Notes: generated by a model from the letters alone, not told the origin. Positions 52,404 through 62,255 are shown, numbered from the stretch's first letter. The stretch: 64,000 nucleotides of DNA from CBDDBK01 sp965225715 (GCA_965225715.1 CBDDBK010000002.1:186001-250000); one strand, 5' to 3'. Numbers and translations are program-made.

Positions 52404-55400
52404 ATGAAACAATACTTAACTATATTTATCTTATTATTCTCTTATTATTCTTCTGATGGGCAAACAATAATTCCACCTAATCTTAAAGATGTTATTTGTT
52501 ATGCTTCTGATAAGGTTAATAAGCGTTATGTTCCGCCACCTGCAAAATTTAGATATAGTCGATTCTCGAGAGGATCGGGCCAAAATGTTCAAATTAATGT
52601 AACTTATAATGGTTTCACTCCAGAAGCACAAGCTGCCTTTCAGTTTGCTGTAGATATTTGGGCATCTATATTGTGCAGTGATGTGCCTATAGAAATGGAT
52701 GCTACTTTTAGTCAGTTACCTAATGGAGTCTTAGGTTCAGCAGGCCCTAGTTTAGTTAGAAATTTTAAACGTGGATTTGATTCTCTAACTTTTTATGCTA
52801 TTCCTATTGCAGAAAAAATAGCAGGTATTAATCTTAATGGAGACTCTCCTGATATTGTAGCTAGTTTTAGTTCTGGAATAGATTGGTATTATGGTACAGA
52901 TGGTAATACCCCAACCGATCAATTTGATTTTGTTTCTGTTGTTTTGCATGAACTAGGTCATGGACTAGGTTTTCTAACTGGTTTTTCGGGTTACACTCCC
53001 GAAAATGGTAGTGATGCTCATACAGCTGCACTTGTTTTTGATGATCTTACCGATATATATGCACGTTATTTAACACAACAAGACGGTATTCATTTGACCA
53101 GAGGTTTTGAACATCCGTCAACCGCTTTAGCAGATATTTTTACGGGTAATGGTTTATTTTTTGATAACTTCCTTAACAAGGATATAGGCGCCAGAATCTA
53201 TGCACCTGCTAGTTTTAATGGTGGATCCAGTATTTCTCACCTTAATGAAAGTACTTATAATAATACACCTCATGCTTTAATGACTCCCCAAATTAGTCCT
53301 GGAGAAGCGATCCATAATCCTGGGGATATTACCTTAAACATGCTTGCTGATATGGGATGGATATTTTTAAATATTAAACATGAAGAAATAGGTTATATAG
53401 AATCTACTGGAGTAGGATTAACTACAACATTTACATCAACTATTAAAAGTGATTATCCAGTATTGGATAATAGCATATTTGTATATTATTCAAATGATAA
53501 TTTTATAACTCAAGATTCTATAGCTTTAATAGCTAGTGGAGAACCAAATGAGTACATAGCTAGCTCTCCTGTCCTTAATGCAAATGATAGTTTTGGCTAC
53601 TATATTAGTGCCAAAGATTCTACAAATAGAATATTTACCTTGCCAAATACTTTGCCCGAATTTACCAAACCTCATCGCTTTTTTAATCTTATCGTTAAAG
53701 AAGATAATGAAACTCCTATTATACAGCATGAAAACCTAAATGATATACTTATTATTGATACAATGAATTTATCTATTTCAGCAGTAGTAACAGATAATTT
53801 TAAAGTAGATACTGTCTTTGTAGAATATTATATCAATGGAAACACAAGTGCTGTAGATACCTTTGGTTTAAAAGCAGACTTAGTAGGATTAAATTTTGAA
53901 TCTCCGTTTCCTACAAATGTAATATATAGCAATGATACAATCTTTTACAGAATCATAGCAGTTGACGTTTCTATAAATAGTAATACAATTATCTATCCAT
54001 CTTCTGATTTTATAAGCTTTCGAGTAATTGGCTTAGATAGTGCTCAAGATAGTTTTAAGACTGATTTTAATAACATAATATTAAGTGAGGCTAATTTTTT
54101 TGGAGATTTTATGGTAACTTCTCTCGAAGGATTTACAGATGCTGCTTTACACACAAAACATCCTTATTTAGAAGCAAGTCTTCTCGGATTAAATGAGGTT
54201 GATTTTATAAGCTATTTACTTACACCTATTATTTTGGATAGCCTGAGACCAATTATGTTATTTGATGAAATTGTTTTAGTGGAGCCCGGTGTTGGTGATG
54301 TTGACTTTAGGGATGATAGTTTTTTTGATTTCGTGATTGTAGAAGCTTCTAAAGATTTAGGAGGAACCTGGATACCTTTGCTTAATGGTTACGATTCAAG
54401 AGATAATCCGGATTGGTTAACAGCTCATAACAGTAGTTTTAATGAAAATAATTCTACAGCAGAAGGTACACCTGCTTTATATCGCCAACGTATAATAAAC
54501 ATGATCCAAAACACCAATTTTGATAATGGTGATACTTTAATTATTCGTTTTCGCTTACATAGTGACCCATTGGCAAATGCTTGGGGATGGACAATAGATA
54601 ATTTAGATATACAAGAGTTAGATATAACAGCATCACCTTTTGTTCAACATATTCCAATTGGTTTTTTGATAAATGAAAATATAGATATACCTATCGAAGC
54701 AAGTATAGACCATATTTTGCCTGTTACTGTAGAAGTTCAATGGAGTATCAATAATATCCTTCAAACGCCTTTTATTTTAGATAAAGTTGAAGATATGACT
54801 TATTCAAAATCCTTTCCTTTTGCTACTACTGCAAGTGTCGGTGATGTTATAACTTATAGTTTAAGTGTAACAGATGTAGCTAAAAATGCAAATATCATCA
54901 ATTTACCTTCTAACGATTTCTATACTTTTTCTATCCTTGAACAGCCTCAAAGCATTACAAATACATTTATAACTTTTGATGATAATACAAATATAGAATC
55001 AGGAGGATATGGTTTTTCAATAGAACAACCCAGTAACTTTCAAAATAATGCCCTACATTCTACTCACGCGTATCCTGATGCAAATAATTTAGTTTATTAT
55101 TTGCTAACACCTATCAAAATTGATCATACACGCTCTGTGATTGCTTTTGATGAAATTGTTTTAGTAGAACCTGGTACCTCTTCCAATACAAATAATTCTG
55201 ATTTTGGAGATTTTGTTACAATAGAGTTTTCTGATAATAACGGACGAACTTGGTCATCTTTAATGGTTTATGATAGCCGTACAGTATCTTCTTTTTTAAA
55301 TGCTTATGGAAATAATCCCAATTCTACTACACAAGGCAATTCGAACCTCTATCAAAAACGAATTATAGATATTGGCACAAATACTATTTTTGAAGGTACA

Positions 55401-55778
55401 GAAGTTTTCTTTAGGTTTAGATTATCTTCTGATCAAAAAAATAATGGTTGGGGCTGGGCTATAGATAATTTAAGTATACAAGATCCCACAACAGAAATAG
55501 TAAATGAAGAAACTAAAAATGTCTATATTAATGTTTATCCAAATCCAACGACAAGCTATTTTACTATAGATATAAAATCTAAAACCCTTAACAATGAGAT
55601 AGGCATTGGTATATATACTCTATCCGGACAAAAAGTATACGAAAACATCATCAAAAATCCAGATAGAATACACCAAGAGCAAATTAATTTGCCAACGGTT
55701 TTCCCAAATGGTATTTATATTATTCGGATACATTCTGATGAGACCTATCAAACTCATAATTTATTTATTAGTCGTTAG
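52404..55778 (+). CDS. Secreted metalloprotease-like protein with type IX sorting domain
   Basis: This 1124-aa protein has a signal peptide (YLTIFILLFSYYSSDGQ) and an N-terminal region with a zinc-protease-type motif VVLHELGHGLGFLTGFSG (about 177-194). Two similar jelly-roll modules lie near residues 550-740 and 860-1035; each contains DEIVLVEPG and ends WGW(T/A)IDNL. The C-terminal type IX sorting domain is NVYPNPTTSYFTIDI (about 1047) with GIYIIRI. It is probably exported by T9SS and fixed to the surface. It is divergent from the PorE-like gene, 270 bp away. Substrate unknown. Confidence 0.86.
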   Translation: MKQYLTIFILLFSYYSSDGQTIIPPNLKDVICYASDKVNKRYVPPPAKFRYSRFSRGSGQNVQINVTYNGFTPEAQAAFQFAVDIWASILCSDVPIEMDATFSQLPNGVLGSAGPSLVRNFKRGFDSLTFYAIPIAEKIAGINLNGDSPDIVASFSSGIDWYYGTDGNTPTDQFDFVSVVLHELGHGLGFLTGFSGYTPENGSDAHTAALVFDDLTDIYARYLTQQDGIHLTRGFEHPSTALADIFTGNGLFFDNFLNKDIGARIYAPASFNGGSSISHLNESTYNNTPHALMTPQISPGEAIHNPGDITLNMLADMGWIFLNIKHEEIGYIESTGVGLTTTFTSTIKSDYPVLDNSIFVYYSNDNFITQDSIALIASGEPNEYIASSPVLNANDSFGYYISAKDSTNRIFTLPNTLPEFTKPHRFFNLIVKEDNETPIIQHENLNDILIIDTMNLSISAVVTDNFKVDTVFVEYYINGNTSAVDTFGLKADLVGLNFESPFPTNVIYSNDTIFYRIIAVDVSINSNTIIYPSSDFISFRVIGLDSAQDSFKTDFNNIILSEANFFGDFMVTSLEGFTDAALHTKHPYLEASLLGLNEVDFISYLLTPIILDSLRPIMLFDEIVLVEPGVGDVDFRDDSFFDFVIVEASKDLGGTWIPLLNGYDSRDNPDWLTAHNSSFNENNSTAEGTPALYRQRIINMIQNTNFDNGDTLIIRFRLHSDPLANAWGWTIDNLDIQELDITASPFVQHIPIGFLINENIDIPIEASIDHILPVTVEVQWSINNILQTPFILDKVEDMTYSKSFPFATTASVGDVITYSLSVTDVAKNANIINLPSNDFYTFSILEQPQSITNTFITFDDNTNIESGGYGFSIEQPSNFQNNALHSTHAYPDANNLVYYLLTPIKIDHTRSVIAFDEIVLVEPGTSSNTNNSDFGDFVTIEFSDNNGRTWSSLMVYDSRTVSSFLNAYGNNPNSTTQGNSNLYQKRIIDIGTNTIFEGTEVFFRFRLSSDQKNNGWGWAIDNLSIQDPTTEIVNEETKNVYINVYPNPTTSYFTIDIKSKTLNNEIGIGIYTLSGQKVYENIIKNPDRIHQEQINLPTVFPNGIYIIRIHSDETYQTHNLFISR

Positions 55779-56012
55779 TTGAGTAAGAGAACTTGGTCAA
55801 AGTTTTTCACATTAAACCTTTTTTAATTTCTATTAAATTAGTCATATATAACAGAAGAAAAGTTGAGTACTACCATTTAATTATAAAGTTTGTAAAAATT
55901 ATATATTCGGATTTGACCAAATTACATAACTTGAGTTAAATTATAATAGACTCTATATTTTGGTAGTTACTTCAAAAATAGCTACCCAAATCAAAAAAAG
56001 AATTTAACTATT

Positions 56013-56726
56013 ATGATACCAAAACTAAAAGATATTCTTCAAGAAGTTTCATACTTATTTTATCCCAATTTATGTCTGATTTGTCAAGAGGGCATTATTC
56101 AGGACAGTGAAATAATTTGTACCACTTGTCAAGCAGATATGCCTTATACCCATTTTCATAAAAACCCTTTTGATAATATTTTAAAAACAAGTTTGAGTTT
56201 ATACTATAATTTTCAGTATGTTTTGGCTTTACTCTATTTTAGAAAAACAGGGCTAACCCAAAAAATTATACATGCTTTAAAATATGGAGGTCAAGAACAT
56301 TTAGGTAAATTTTTTGGAAATTTGTATGCCAATCGTCTTATAGAAGATTCGAACTTTTGGAAATCAATAGATTTGATAACTTTTGTGCCTTTGAGTAAAA
56401 AAAAACAACAAAAACGAGGGTATAATCAAAATGAACTTTTTGCTGAAACACTGAGTCAACGTTTAGCTATTCCATTGAACAAAAATATATTAAAGCGTAA
56501 AGATGGACAAACTCAAGCCCGACAACTTTTGCGTTTCAGACGTTGGGAAAATGTTGCTAATGCCTATCAAGCCTGTGAAGGTTTAGACATAAACGGGCAG
56601 CATATTTTACTTATAGATGATGTTGTAACAACAGGAGCAACTTTAGAAGCCTGTGCCAAGGCATTGGAAAAACAGTGCACCTTAAAAATAAGTATTTTAA
56701 GCCTTGCAACAACTCTAAACTTCTAA
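56013..56726 (+). CDS. ComF-family phosphoribosyltransferase-like protein
   Basis: This 237-aa protein has the N-terminal zinc ribbon (CLICQEGI ... CTTCQADMP) and IHALKYGGQEHLG (about 88). Then come FVPLSKKKQQKRGYNQNELF (about 127) and the PRPP-binding loop HILLIDDVVTTGATLEACA (about 196-214). The family member ComF takes part in DNA uptake in naturally competent bacteria; elsewhere its role is unclear. Monocistronic. Length normal. Confidence 0.9.
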   Translation: MIPKLKDILQEVSYLFYPNLCLICQEGIIQDSEIICTTCQADMPYTHFHKNPFDNILKTSLSLYYNFQYVLALLYFRKTGLTQKIIHALKYGGQEHLGKFFGNLYANRLIEDSNFWKSIDLITFVPLSKKKQQKRGYNQNELFAETLSQRLAIPLNKNILKRKDGQTQARQLLRFRRWENVANAYQACEGLDINGQHILLIDDVVTTGATLEACAKALEKQCTLKISILSLATTLNF

Positions 56727-56858
56727 TTGTTATTTTATAACTTTAGAGCGTGATTAGTTTTTATTTTTATAAAATAAAAAATTGATAATTAATTTATTAA
56801 CATTACATTAGAAGCGTTTTTTACCTTATTACTTTACAATATTAGGCGTACTTATTTT

Positions 56859-58562
56859 TTAGTATTTTGTATTGGTTATCAAAAATATTCCCACTCCAAA
56901 AGGTGCTAATTGTATGGCTATACCTTCATTATTGTGTATATTTCCTATCACTGAGGAATTGAATAATAAAGATAGATTTGAAAATAACTGATCTTTAAAG
57001 ATATAATTTTTCTGATTGTCTAAACCCATGTGTATAAAAGCAGATTTTGGAATTTTAATCAAAGCAGAAGAAGGCAAATTTGAAAAGTTTAAAACAATAA
57101 GAAGCTGCTCTTTTTTTGTATACTTTAAATATGCGTATACTAAATTGGAATAACCAGTGAAATATTTATTACGATTAAAATAGTGAAGATCGAAAAACTG
57201 TCCTGTTTGCAAAGCCTTATATTTTTTATAACAGAATAAAAGTTTTTTATAGTTATTCCATAGTTTTTTTTCTTTTTTTAGCAATTGTCCTCCATCACAG
57301 GCGCCTTTGTTGAACCATCTTATATGACTGGGAACAAACCAATAATCAAAAATTGTTGTTCTACCATCATTTTGACTAAAGCCACTTTTTCCTAATGCAG
57401 TTTCTCCAAATTCCTGTCCAAAATATAACATACTTGCCATATGGTTAAAAGTTAAAGATAAACAAAAAGCGGGAAAAGATTTCCTACCATCATCATTACA
57501 ATAAGCCTCAGAGGTTAAACGTTGTTCGTCATGATTTTCTAAAAACCGCAACATATATTTATTAATACCTTCTAAACTTTGCCAAATATTTGGAATGCTA
57601 TCACAATTGGCATATCCCTGTAAGATATTCCTAATACCATCATAAAAATGTTGTTTGTCATATAAATAATCAAAACCACTATTTATAAACATTTTATATA
57701 ATTCTGGTTTATAAATTTCTGCTATAAAAATCAAATCTGGATATTCATTTTTGACTTTTGAAATCAACCAACTCCAAAATTCAATAGGCACCATTTCAGC
57801 CATATCACATCGATAACCATCGACACCTTGAGCTGCCCAGAACAATAAAATATCCTTCATTTTCAACCAAGTATCTGGAATTGGAGAAAAATATTTTTCT
57901 CCCGTTTTTGGATTAATACCATAATTTAACTTCACAGCCTCAAACCAGTCGTGTATGTGAGGCTGTGAAGTGAAAACATTGTTGCCAGTTGCTTTTGCAG
58001 GTTTTTCAATATATTTGGGGCGACCGTTTTGAATATTTGGCTCATAAGGACTTTTAAAAGGTTCGTCTAAGTAATAAAAATTATTATTAGGACTAAAAAA
58101 AGAACTTGTATCATCGTTTTTTCCAAAATCTTTAATTTCTTTAGGTTTATTTCTAGAATGATAATCACGAGCTAAGTGATTAGGAACAAAATCTATAAGA
58201 ACTTTTAACTCTTTTTTATGAATGCGTTTGATCGTGTCTTTAAATTCTTGTAATGATTTTTCAGGTACTAAAGCCAAATCAGGACAAATACTGTAATAAT
58301 CTCGAATGGCATAAGGAGAACCAGCTAATCCTTTAACAATTTCTGGTGAATCAGCTGGAATATTTGGGTAATTGGTTGTGGTGGCGTGGTCAAAAACCCC
58401 AGTTAACCAAATATGGGTTATGCCTATTTTTTTTAAACTTTTTAAAGCCTTTTCATTAATATAAGCCAGTTTTCCACACCCATTTTCTTCGATACGCCCA
58501 TTAATAACCTGTTTGTCCCGGTTATTGCCAAAAAGTCTAACTAAGATTTGATATATAAGCAT
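56859..58562 (-). CDS. GH13 alpha-amylase-family protein
   Basis: This 567-aa glycoside hydrolase family 13 protein has LIDFVPNHLARDY (about 141, region I), GVDGYRCDMAEM with the nucleophile Asp (about 248), LIFIAEIYKP with the acid Glu (about 278) and LRFLENHDEQRL with the third Asp (about 345). No signal peptide is seen, so it probably acts in the cytoplasm on glycogen-like or maltodextrin substrates. Insertions around residues 160-210 are longer than in simple amylases. It stands alone. Confidence 0.9.
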   Translation of the reverse strand: MLIYQILVRLFGNNRDKQVINGRIEENGCGKLAYINEKALKSLKKIGITHIWLTGVFDHATTTNYPNIPADSPEIVKGLAGSPYAIRDYYSICPDLALVPEKSLQEFKDTIKRIHKKELKVLIDFVPNHLARDYHSRNKPKEIKDFGKNDDTSSFFSPNNNFYYLDEPFKSPYEPNIQNGRPKYIEKPAKATGNNVFTSQPHIHDWFEAVKLNYGINPKTGEKYFSPIPDTWLKMKDILLFWAAQGVDGYRCDMAEMVPIEFWSWLISKVKNEYPDLIFIAEIYKPELYKMFINSGFDYLYDKQHFYDGIRNILQGYANCDSIPNIWQSLEGINKYMLRFLENHDEQRLTSEAYCNDDGRKSFPAFCLSLTFNHMASMLYFGQEFGETALGKSGFSQNDGRTTIFDYWFVPSHIRWFNKGACDGGQLLKKEKKLWNNYKKLLFCYKKYKALQTGQFFDLHYFNRNKYFTGYSNLVYAYLKYTKKEQLLIVLNFSNLPSSALIKIPKSAFIHMGLDNQKNYIFKDQLFSNLSLLFNSSVIGNIHNNEGIAIQLAPFGVGIFLITNTKY

Positions 58563-58868
58563 ACTCCTAAATTAATAATTTTCAAAATAAAAGAGTTTAA
58601 AAATATAACTACTTGGTTATCAAATTAAAAAATATAAACATGTTCTAATTTTCTAAATCTTAGAAGGATTTATTCGGGAATTTAAAATATTTTTTGAGTG
58701 AGTATAATATAGAAAAACAAGTCAATTAGCATTATTTGTGCATAGTCACTTTATTTGAAAAATCCTTTTTTCAAGTGATTCAGCTATAATACGATCAAAT
58801 AAAATTTATTTTTTGCTATTTTTTATGACATAAGTCAGAGATGAGTATTCAGTCGTTTTTGTTGCTTT
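58563..58868. other. 306-bp gap with an inverted half-repeat
   Basis: At 58741-58789 the first 25 bp of the 85-bp repeat occur twice, head to head (CATAGTCACTTTATTTGAAA and, inverted, TTTTTTCAAGTGATTCAGCT), forming a long imperfect hairpin. It may terminate transcription between amylase and the methyltransferase pseudogene. Nothing else is seen. Confidence 0.5.
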
Positions 58869-59600
58869 CTAATTTGATAGGAACCCTATCCAAAAAGATT
58901 TAAGAAAATTGTTTTTTATGTTTTTGTTATATTCACTTAGCAAGGAAATATAGTAAGAATCAAATTTCATTGGTAATATTTTTACAACTTCCATATTTTG
59001 AGAAGAAAATAATTTTTTAATGGCTGTTTGAGAAAAGTGCCAAAGATGCCTCGGGACATCGTAAGCATTCCAAAATTCTTTATAATATTTTGCATCAAAA
59101 CTTTTAAAATTCGGTACTGCCACAAAAATAGTTTCGTCAGGTTTTAATAATTTTTTTAAATTAGAAATAGTCTCATTCAAATTAGGGATATGCTCCAAGG
59201 TATGTCACATGGTGATTACGCTATATTTCAAAAACTTTTCTTCTTTTATTAATTCATCAATAGATTCAAAAAAATGAACTTTTGAATTTACGCATTTAGT
59301 AGCAGCTAAGTTTCTTGCTTTCAAATATGGCTCAATACCACTTATTTGGTAGTTATTTTTGGAGCATATTTTTAAAAAATCACCTGTACCGCAGCCAATA
59401 TCTAAAATTTCATTACCGGAAGCAAATAGATTAATTAATTGAAGTTTTTTTTCTTAAAGTATATTTTTTCACAGCTTGGTATATCAAACTAATTAAGGTT
59501 TCCTTTGAATCTGTATGAGGGACATAGTCTTTGCTTTTATAATATTTGGCTAAGTTTTCATTTCTTGGTGATGTTTTGGAAAATACAGTTAAAAACCTTG
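58869..59600 (-). pseudogene. Class I SAM-dependent methyltransferase, broken
   Basis: Read from the right, the frames give NLAKYYKSKDYVPHTDSKE, then EILDIGCGTGDFLKICSKNN (motif I) and FESIDELIKEEKF. HTLEHIPNLNETISNLKKLL and FVAVPNFKSFDAKYYKEFW follow, a typical Bacteroidota methyltransferase. Two lesions are visible: a stop/frameshift near 59455 (TTTCTTAAAGTA) and a TGA at about 59205 where the family has TGG in MWHTLEHI. The remaining open part is 58869-59198. The substrate is unknown. Confidence 0.78.
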
Positions 59601-59838
59601 ATAATAAGATAATTAAATCACTAATCAGTTATGATTTGTACAAAAAATGTTTTCACGTATTTTCAAATGTATAATGGTATTATTCTCAATCAGTTCTTAA
59701 TTATTTTTGAAGAACGGGTCATAATTTAAAGAAATCCTAACCCCCTATAATTTTAAACTTACACACTTTAGGGGATAGTGTCATAGATTTATTCCTTAAA
59801 TCATATAGAACCAAAATTTTTCACTTTTAAGATAAAAT

Positions 59839-60381
59839 TTACTTTTTAAAAGGCATTCCAAAGCATTTGAGAAGAGAAAAAGCCTCTTTATCACTATTTG
59901 TATCGGTGACAATAGTAATTTCTAAGCCACTAATTTTTCTAACTTTATCAATAGAAATTTCAGGAAAAATAATTTGTTCTTTAATACCTAAAGAATAATT
60001 GCCTCTGCCGTCAAAACTTTTATCACCTAAACCATTAAAGTCTCTTACCCGTGGTAAAGCAATATTAATCAATCGATCTAAAAATTCATACATTTTATCG
60101 TTATGTAGAGTAGATTTTGCCCCTATTTTCATACCTTCACGAAGTTTGAAATTAGAAATAGAAATTTTAGCTACGGTAGGAATAGCTTTTTGCCCAGTAA
60201 TAATGCTTAATTCTTCAACACCTTCATCAAGTACTTTTTTATCTGCCACAGCAGATCCAATACCTTTATTAACAACAATTTTAGTTATTCTTGGCACTTG
60301 CATAATACTTTTATAACCGAATTCTTTGAGCATTTTTGGGGCTATTTCTTCGTTATATTTCTTTTTTAATCTGGGTAACAT
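59839..60381 (-). CDS. rplE: Ribosomal protein uL5
   Basis: This 180-aa protein is a clear L5. It starts RLKKKYNEEIAPKMLKEFGY and has VPRITKIVVNKGIGSA (about 29), KISISNFKLREGMKIGAKST (about 86), ALPRVRDFNGLGDKSFDGRG (about 108) and GLEITIVTDTNSDKEAFSLL. It binds 5S rRNA in the large subunit. In most bacteria rpsN and rpsH follow, but here only a methyltransferase pseudogene lies downstream. A 159-bp gap with a terminator separates it from rplX. Confidence 0.97.
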   Translation of the reverse strand: MLPRLKKKYNEEIAPKMLKEFGYKSIMQVPRITKIVVNKGIGSAVADKKVLDEGVEELSIITGQKAIPTVAKISISNFKLREGMKIGAKSTLHNDKMYEFLDRLINIALPRVRDFNGLGDKSFDGRGNYSLGIKEQIIFPEISIDKVRKISGLEITIVTDTNSDKEAFSLLKCFGMPFKK

Positions 60382-60528
60382 TGCGAAATAAATTAACTTT
60401 TCTGACTTTGAATTAAGTAAACTATTTTAATACATTATAAGATTTAGAATCTTCGGTTGATTTTCACCAATTCTAATAGGGATAGTATTTCAGAATTTTT
60501 TATAAAGAAAGATCAACTAAAGTAAAAA

Positions 60529-60567
60529 ACAGATGAATCTTTAATATAAAAATTCATCTGTTTTTTT
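60529..60567. terminator. Bidirectional intrinsic terminator overlapping the rplX stop
   Basis: A 10-bp perfect stem (ACAGATGAAT / ATTCATCTGT, 13-nt loop) is flanked by T-runs on both strands (TTTTTTT at 561-567 on plus; TTTTTT then ACTTT on minus). One arm is formed by the last sense codons of rplX (T-D-E-F). It would stop or attenuate transcripts between rplX and rplE. Confidence 0.82.
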
Positions 60568-60870
60568 AGCATATCGTCTTAGTTTGGCATTTTCATCATG
60601 TTTTCTACCAATACGACTAGGTACTTCGCTGCCTTTAGGTATTACCATAAGGTTACTAATATGTATAGAAGCTTCAAAAGATATGATCTTACCTTGTTCT
60701 TTTTCAGTTGGCTTAACATGTTTAAATACTTTGTTAACTCCAGATACTATAGCGCGTTGCTTCTCTCTATCTATACGTAATATTTCACCTCGATCTTTTT
60801 TATTAGCACCTGATATAACTTGAACAGTATCTCCAACTTTGATACGGAGTTTATGATTATTTTTATTCAT
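60541..60870 (-). CDS. rplX: Ribosomal protein uL24
   Basis: This 109-aa L24 has the KOW motif KVGDTVQVISGANKKDRGEI (about 11-30), VSGVNKVFKHVKPTEKEQGK and the C-terminal IHISNLMVI. It starts assembly of the large subunit. It is separated from rplN by an inserted 107-aa ORF instead of following it directly, and an intrinsic terminator overlaps its last codons. Confidence 0.96.
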   Translation of the reverse strand: MNKNNHKLRIKVGDTVQVISGANKKDRGEILRIDREKQRAIVSGVNKVFKHVKPTEKEQGKIISFEASIHISNLMVIPKGSEVPSRIGRKHDENAKLRRYAKKTDEFLY

Positions 60871-60936
60871 TTTGAGTTGTTTAATAAAAGCTAAAAATAA
60901 TAGAATATTTTATTATTAAGAATTTTAAATAATTAT

Positions 60937-61260
60937 TTATACAGTTAAGATTTTGGGTTTAAAATTTTCCCCATTCAAAATTTGTATATTTTTCCCGGCT
61001 TGTCCAAGTACAAAAATCCCTGATTCTAAGGCTATTTTTTTAGCACTAAAGAAAAAATTTTCAGCTATACTTCCGACATTATTCGATAAATTGCCATTCA
61101 ATTTCCCAATTTTTTCAATTCTTTTTCCAACTTTATCAAAAAAAGCTTCGGTATTTTTTTGAGATTCTTTTAATTCCCTAATAGATATAATGTTATCTTC
61201 TGATAATCTTATTAATCTATCCAGTTCTTTTAGTCTATTAGTCATTTTTTTTTGAAGCAT
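60937..61260 (-). CDS. Coiled-coil protein inserted between rplN and rplX
   Basis: This 107-aa ORF has a helical N-terminus (LKELDRLIRLSEDNIISIRE; KNTEAFFDKVGKRIEKIGKL). It then has GNLSNNVGSIAENFFFSA, which matches the start of the nuclease-like domain of DUF3782-type proteins, but the body of that domain is missing and the tail (ENFKPKILTV) looks unrelated. It is probably a truncated foreign gene lodged in the ribosomal operon. Whether it is translated is unknown. Confidence 0.5.
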   Translation of the reverse strand: MLQKKMTNRLKELDRLIRLSEDNIISIRELKESQKNTEAFFDKVGKRIEKIGKLNGNLSNNVGSIAENFFFSAKKIALESGIFVLGQAGKNIQILNGENFKPKILTV

Positions 61261-61292
61261 TCATAAACATAATTAACCTAAGATCTACTTCA

Positions 61293-61661
61293 TTAAAGCA
61301 CCTCTGGGGCTAAAGATACAATTCGGGTGAATTTTTTCTCTCTCAATTCTCTAGCTACTGGTCCTAAAATACGACTGCCTCTTGGTTCATCATTTTGATT
61401 AAGTAAAACGACAGCATTATCTTCAAAACGTATATAAGAACCATCTTTTCTACGAACTTCTTTTCGAGTTCGTACAATAACGGCTTTAGAAATAGTACCT
61501 TTTTTAATATTACCTGATGGAATAGCTGATTTTACGGTTACTACTATTTTATCGCCAATAGAAGCGTACCGTTTACCTGTTCCACCTAAAACACGAATAC
61601 ATAAAACTTCTTTTGCTCCGCTATTATCTGCCACGCTAAGGCGACTTTCTTGTTGAATCAT
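61293..61661 (-). CDS. rplN: Ribosomal protein uL14
   Basis: This 122-aa L14 starts MIQQESRLSVADNSGAKEVL. It has CIRVLGGTGKRYASIGDKIV, KAVIVRTRKEVRRKDGSYIR and ENAVVLLNQNDEPRGSRILG-type motifs to the end. It sits at the subunit interface of the 50S particle. Upstream, a 175-bp gap to rpsQ carries one copy of the 85-bp repeat. Such gaps are usually under 30 bp in this operon. Confidence 0.97.
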   Translation of the reverse strand: MIQQESRLSVADNSGAKEVLCIRVLGGTGKRYASIGDKIVVTVKSAIPSGNIKKGTISKAVIVRTRKEVRRKDGSYIRFEDNAVVLLNQNDEPRGSRILGPVARELREKKFTRIVSLAPEVL

Positions 61662-61709
61662 TTTTTAAAAATTATAAATTATAAATTATTAAACTTAGGT
61701 GTATAGAAA

Positions 61710-61794
61710 TGCTATTTTTATCTCAGAAATGTTCATTTTCAATACCAATGCGTTAAATCTTCTACAAATCCTTTTTTAAAGTGATCTGACTATA
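61710..61794 (-). repeat. 85-bp dispersed repeat, copy D (in ribosomal operon)
   Basis: On the minus strand it reads TATAGTCAGATCACTTTAAA ... GAGATAAAAATAGCA. It is the closest full-length match to copy A and occupies half of the rpsQ-rplN gap. Confidence 0.78.
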
Positions 61795-61836
61795 ACCCAA
61801 AATCCAAAAAAGTATTTTAAACTTCTATAGCAAAAA

Positions 61837-62115
61837 CTATTTACCTGCTGTTATTATCTCAACTAAGCGCCACCTTTTAGATTTACTAAGTGGGCGTGTT
61901 TCCATGATTTTGACCATATCACCTTCTTTTGCTTTATTTTCAGGATCGTGAACCATAAACTTTTTACTTTTTGACATAAACTTATTATAGACCAAATGTT
62001 TAACTTTACGTTCTACTTTTACCACTATAGAAGCAGTCATTTTATCACTTGTAACAATACCTGTACGTTGTTTTCTATGAGCAGGTCTATCACTTTTATT
62101 TTTACGATAACTCAT
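61837..62115 (-). CDS. rpsQ: Ribosomal protein uS17
   Basis: This 92-aa S17 has RKQRTGIVTSDKMTASIVVK, VKHLVYNKFMSKSKKFMVHD and GDMVKIMETRPLSKSKRWRL. It binds 16S rRNA early in 30S assembly. The gene is separated on both sides by unusually long gaps (181 bp to rpmC, 175 bp to rplN), each holding a copy of the same dispersed repeat. Confidence 0.97.
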   Translation of the reverse strand: MSYRKNKSDRPAHRKQRTGIVTSDKMTASIVVKVERKVKHLVYNKFMSKSKKFMVHDPENKAKEGDMVKIMETRPLSKSKRWRLVEIITAGK

Positions 62116-62171
62116 TTATCTGGATTAAATCTAAAAGAATTTAAAAGTTATTTTATACTATTTTAATACGA

Positions 62172-62255
62172 TGCTATTTTATTTCGGGAAACAGATGTTT
62201 TCAAAATCAATGAATTAAAACCTCCAAAAACCCTTTTTCAAGTGACATGACTATA
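62172..62255 (-). repeat. 85-bp dispersed repeat, copy C (in ribosomal operon)
   Basis: On the minus strand it reads TATAGTCATGTCACTTGAAA ... CGAAATAAAATAGCA. It occupies much of the rpmC-rpsQ gap in the same orientation as copy D in the next gap. Confidence 0.78.

Noticed and set aside
59203..59205. TGA where a methyltransferase family has Trp, suggesting TGA recoded as Trp
   Set aside because: Other genes in the window use TGG for Trp, several end in TGA, and this gene also has a second lesion. Ordinary pseudogene decay explains it.
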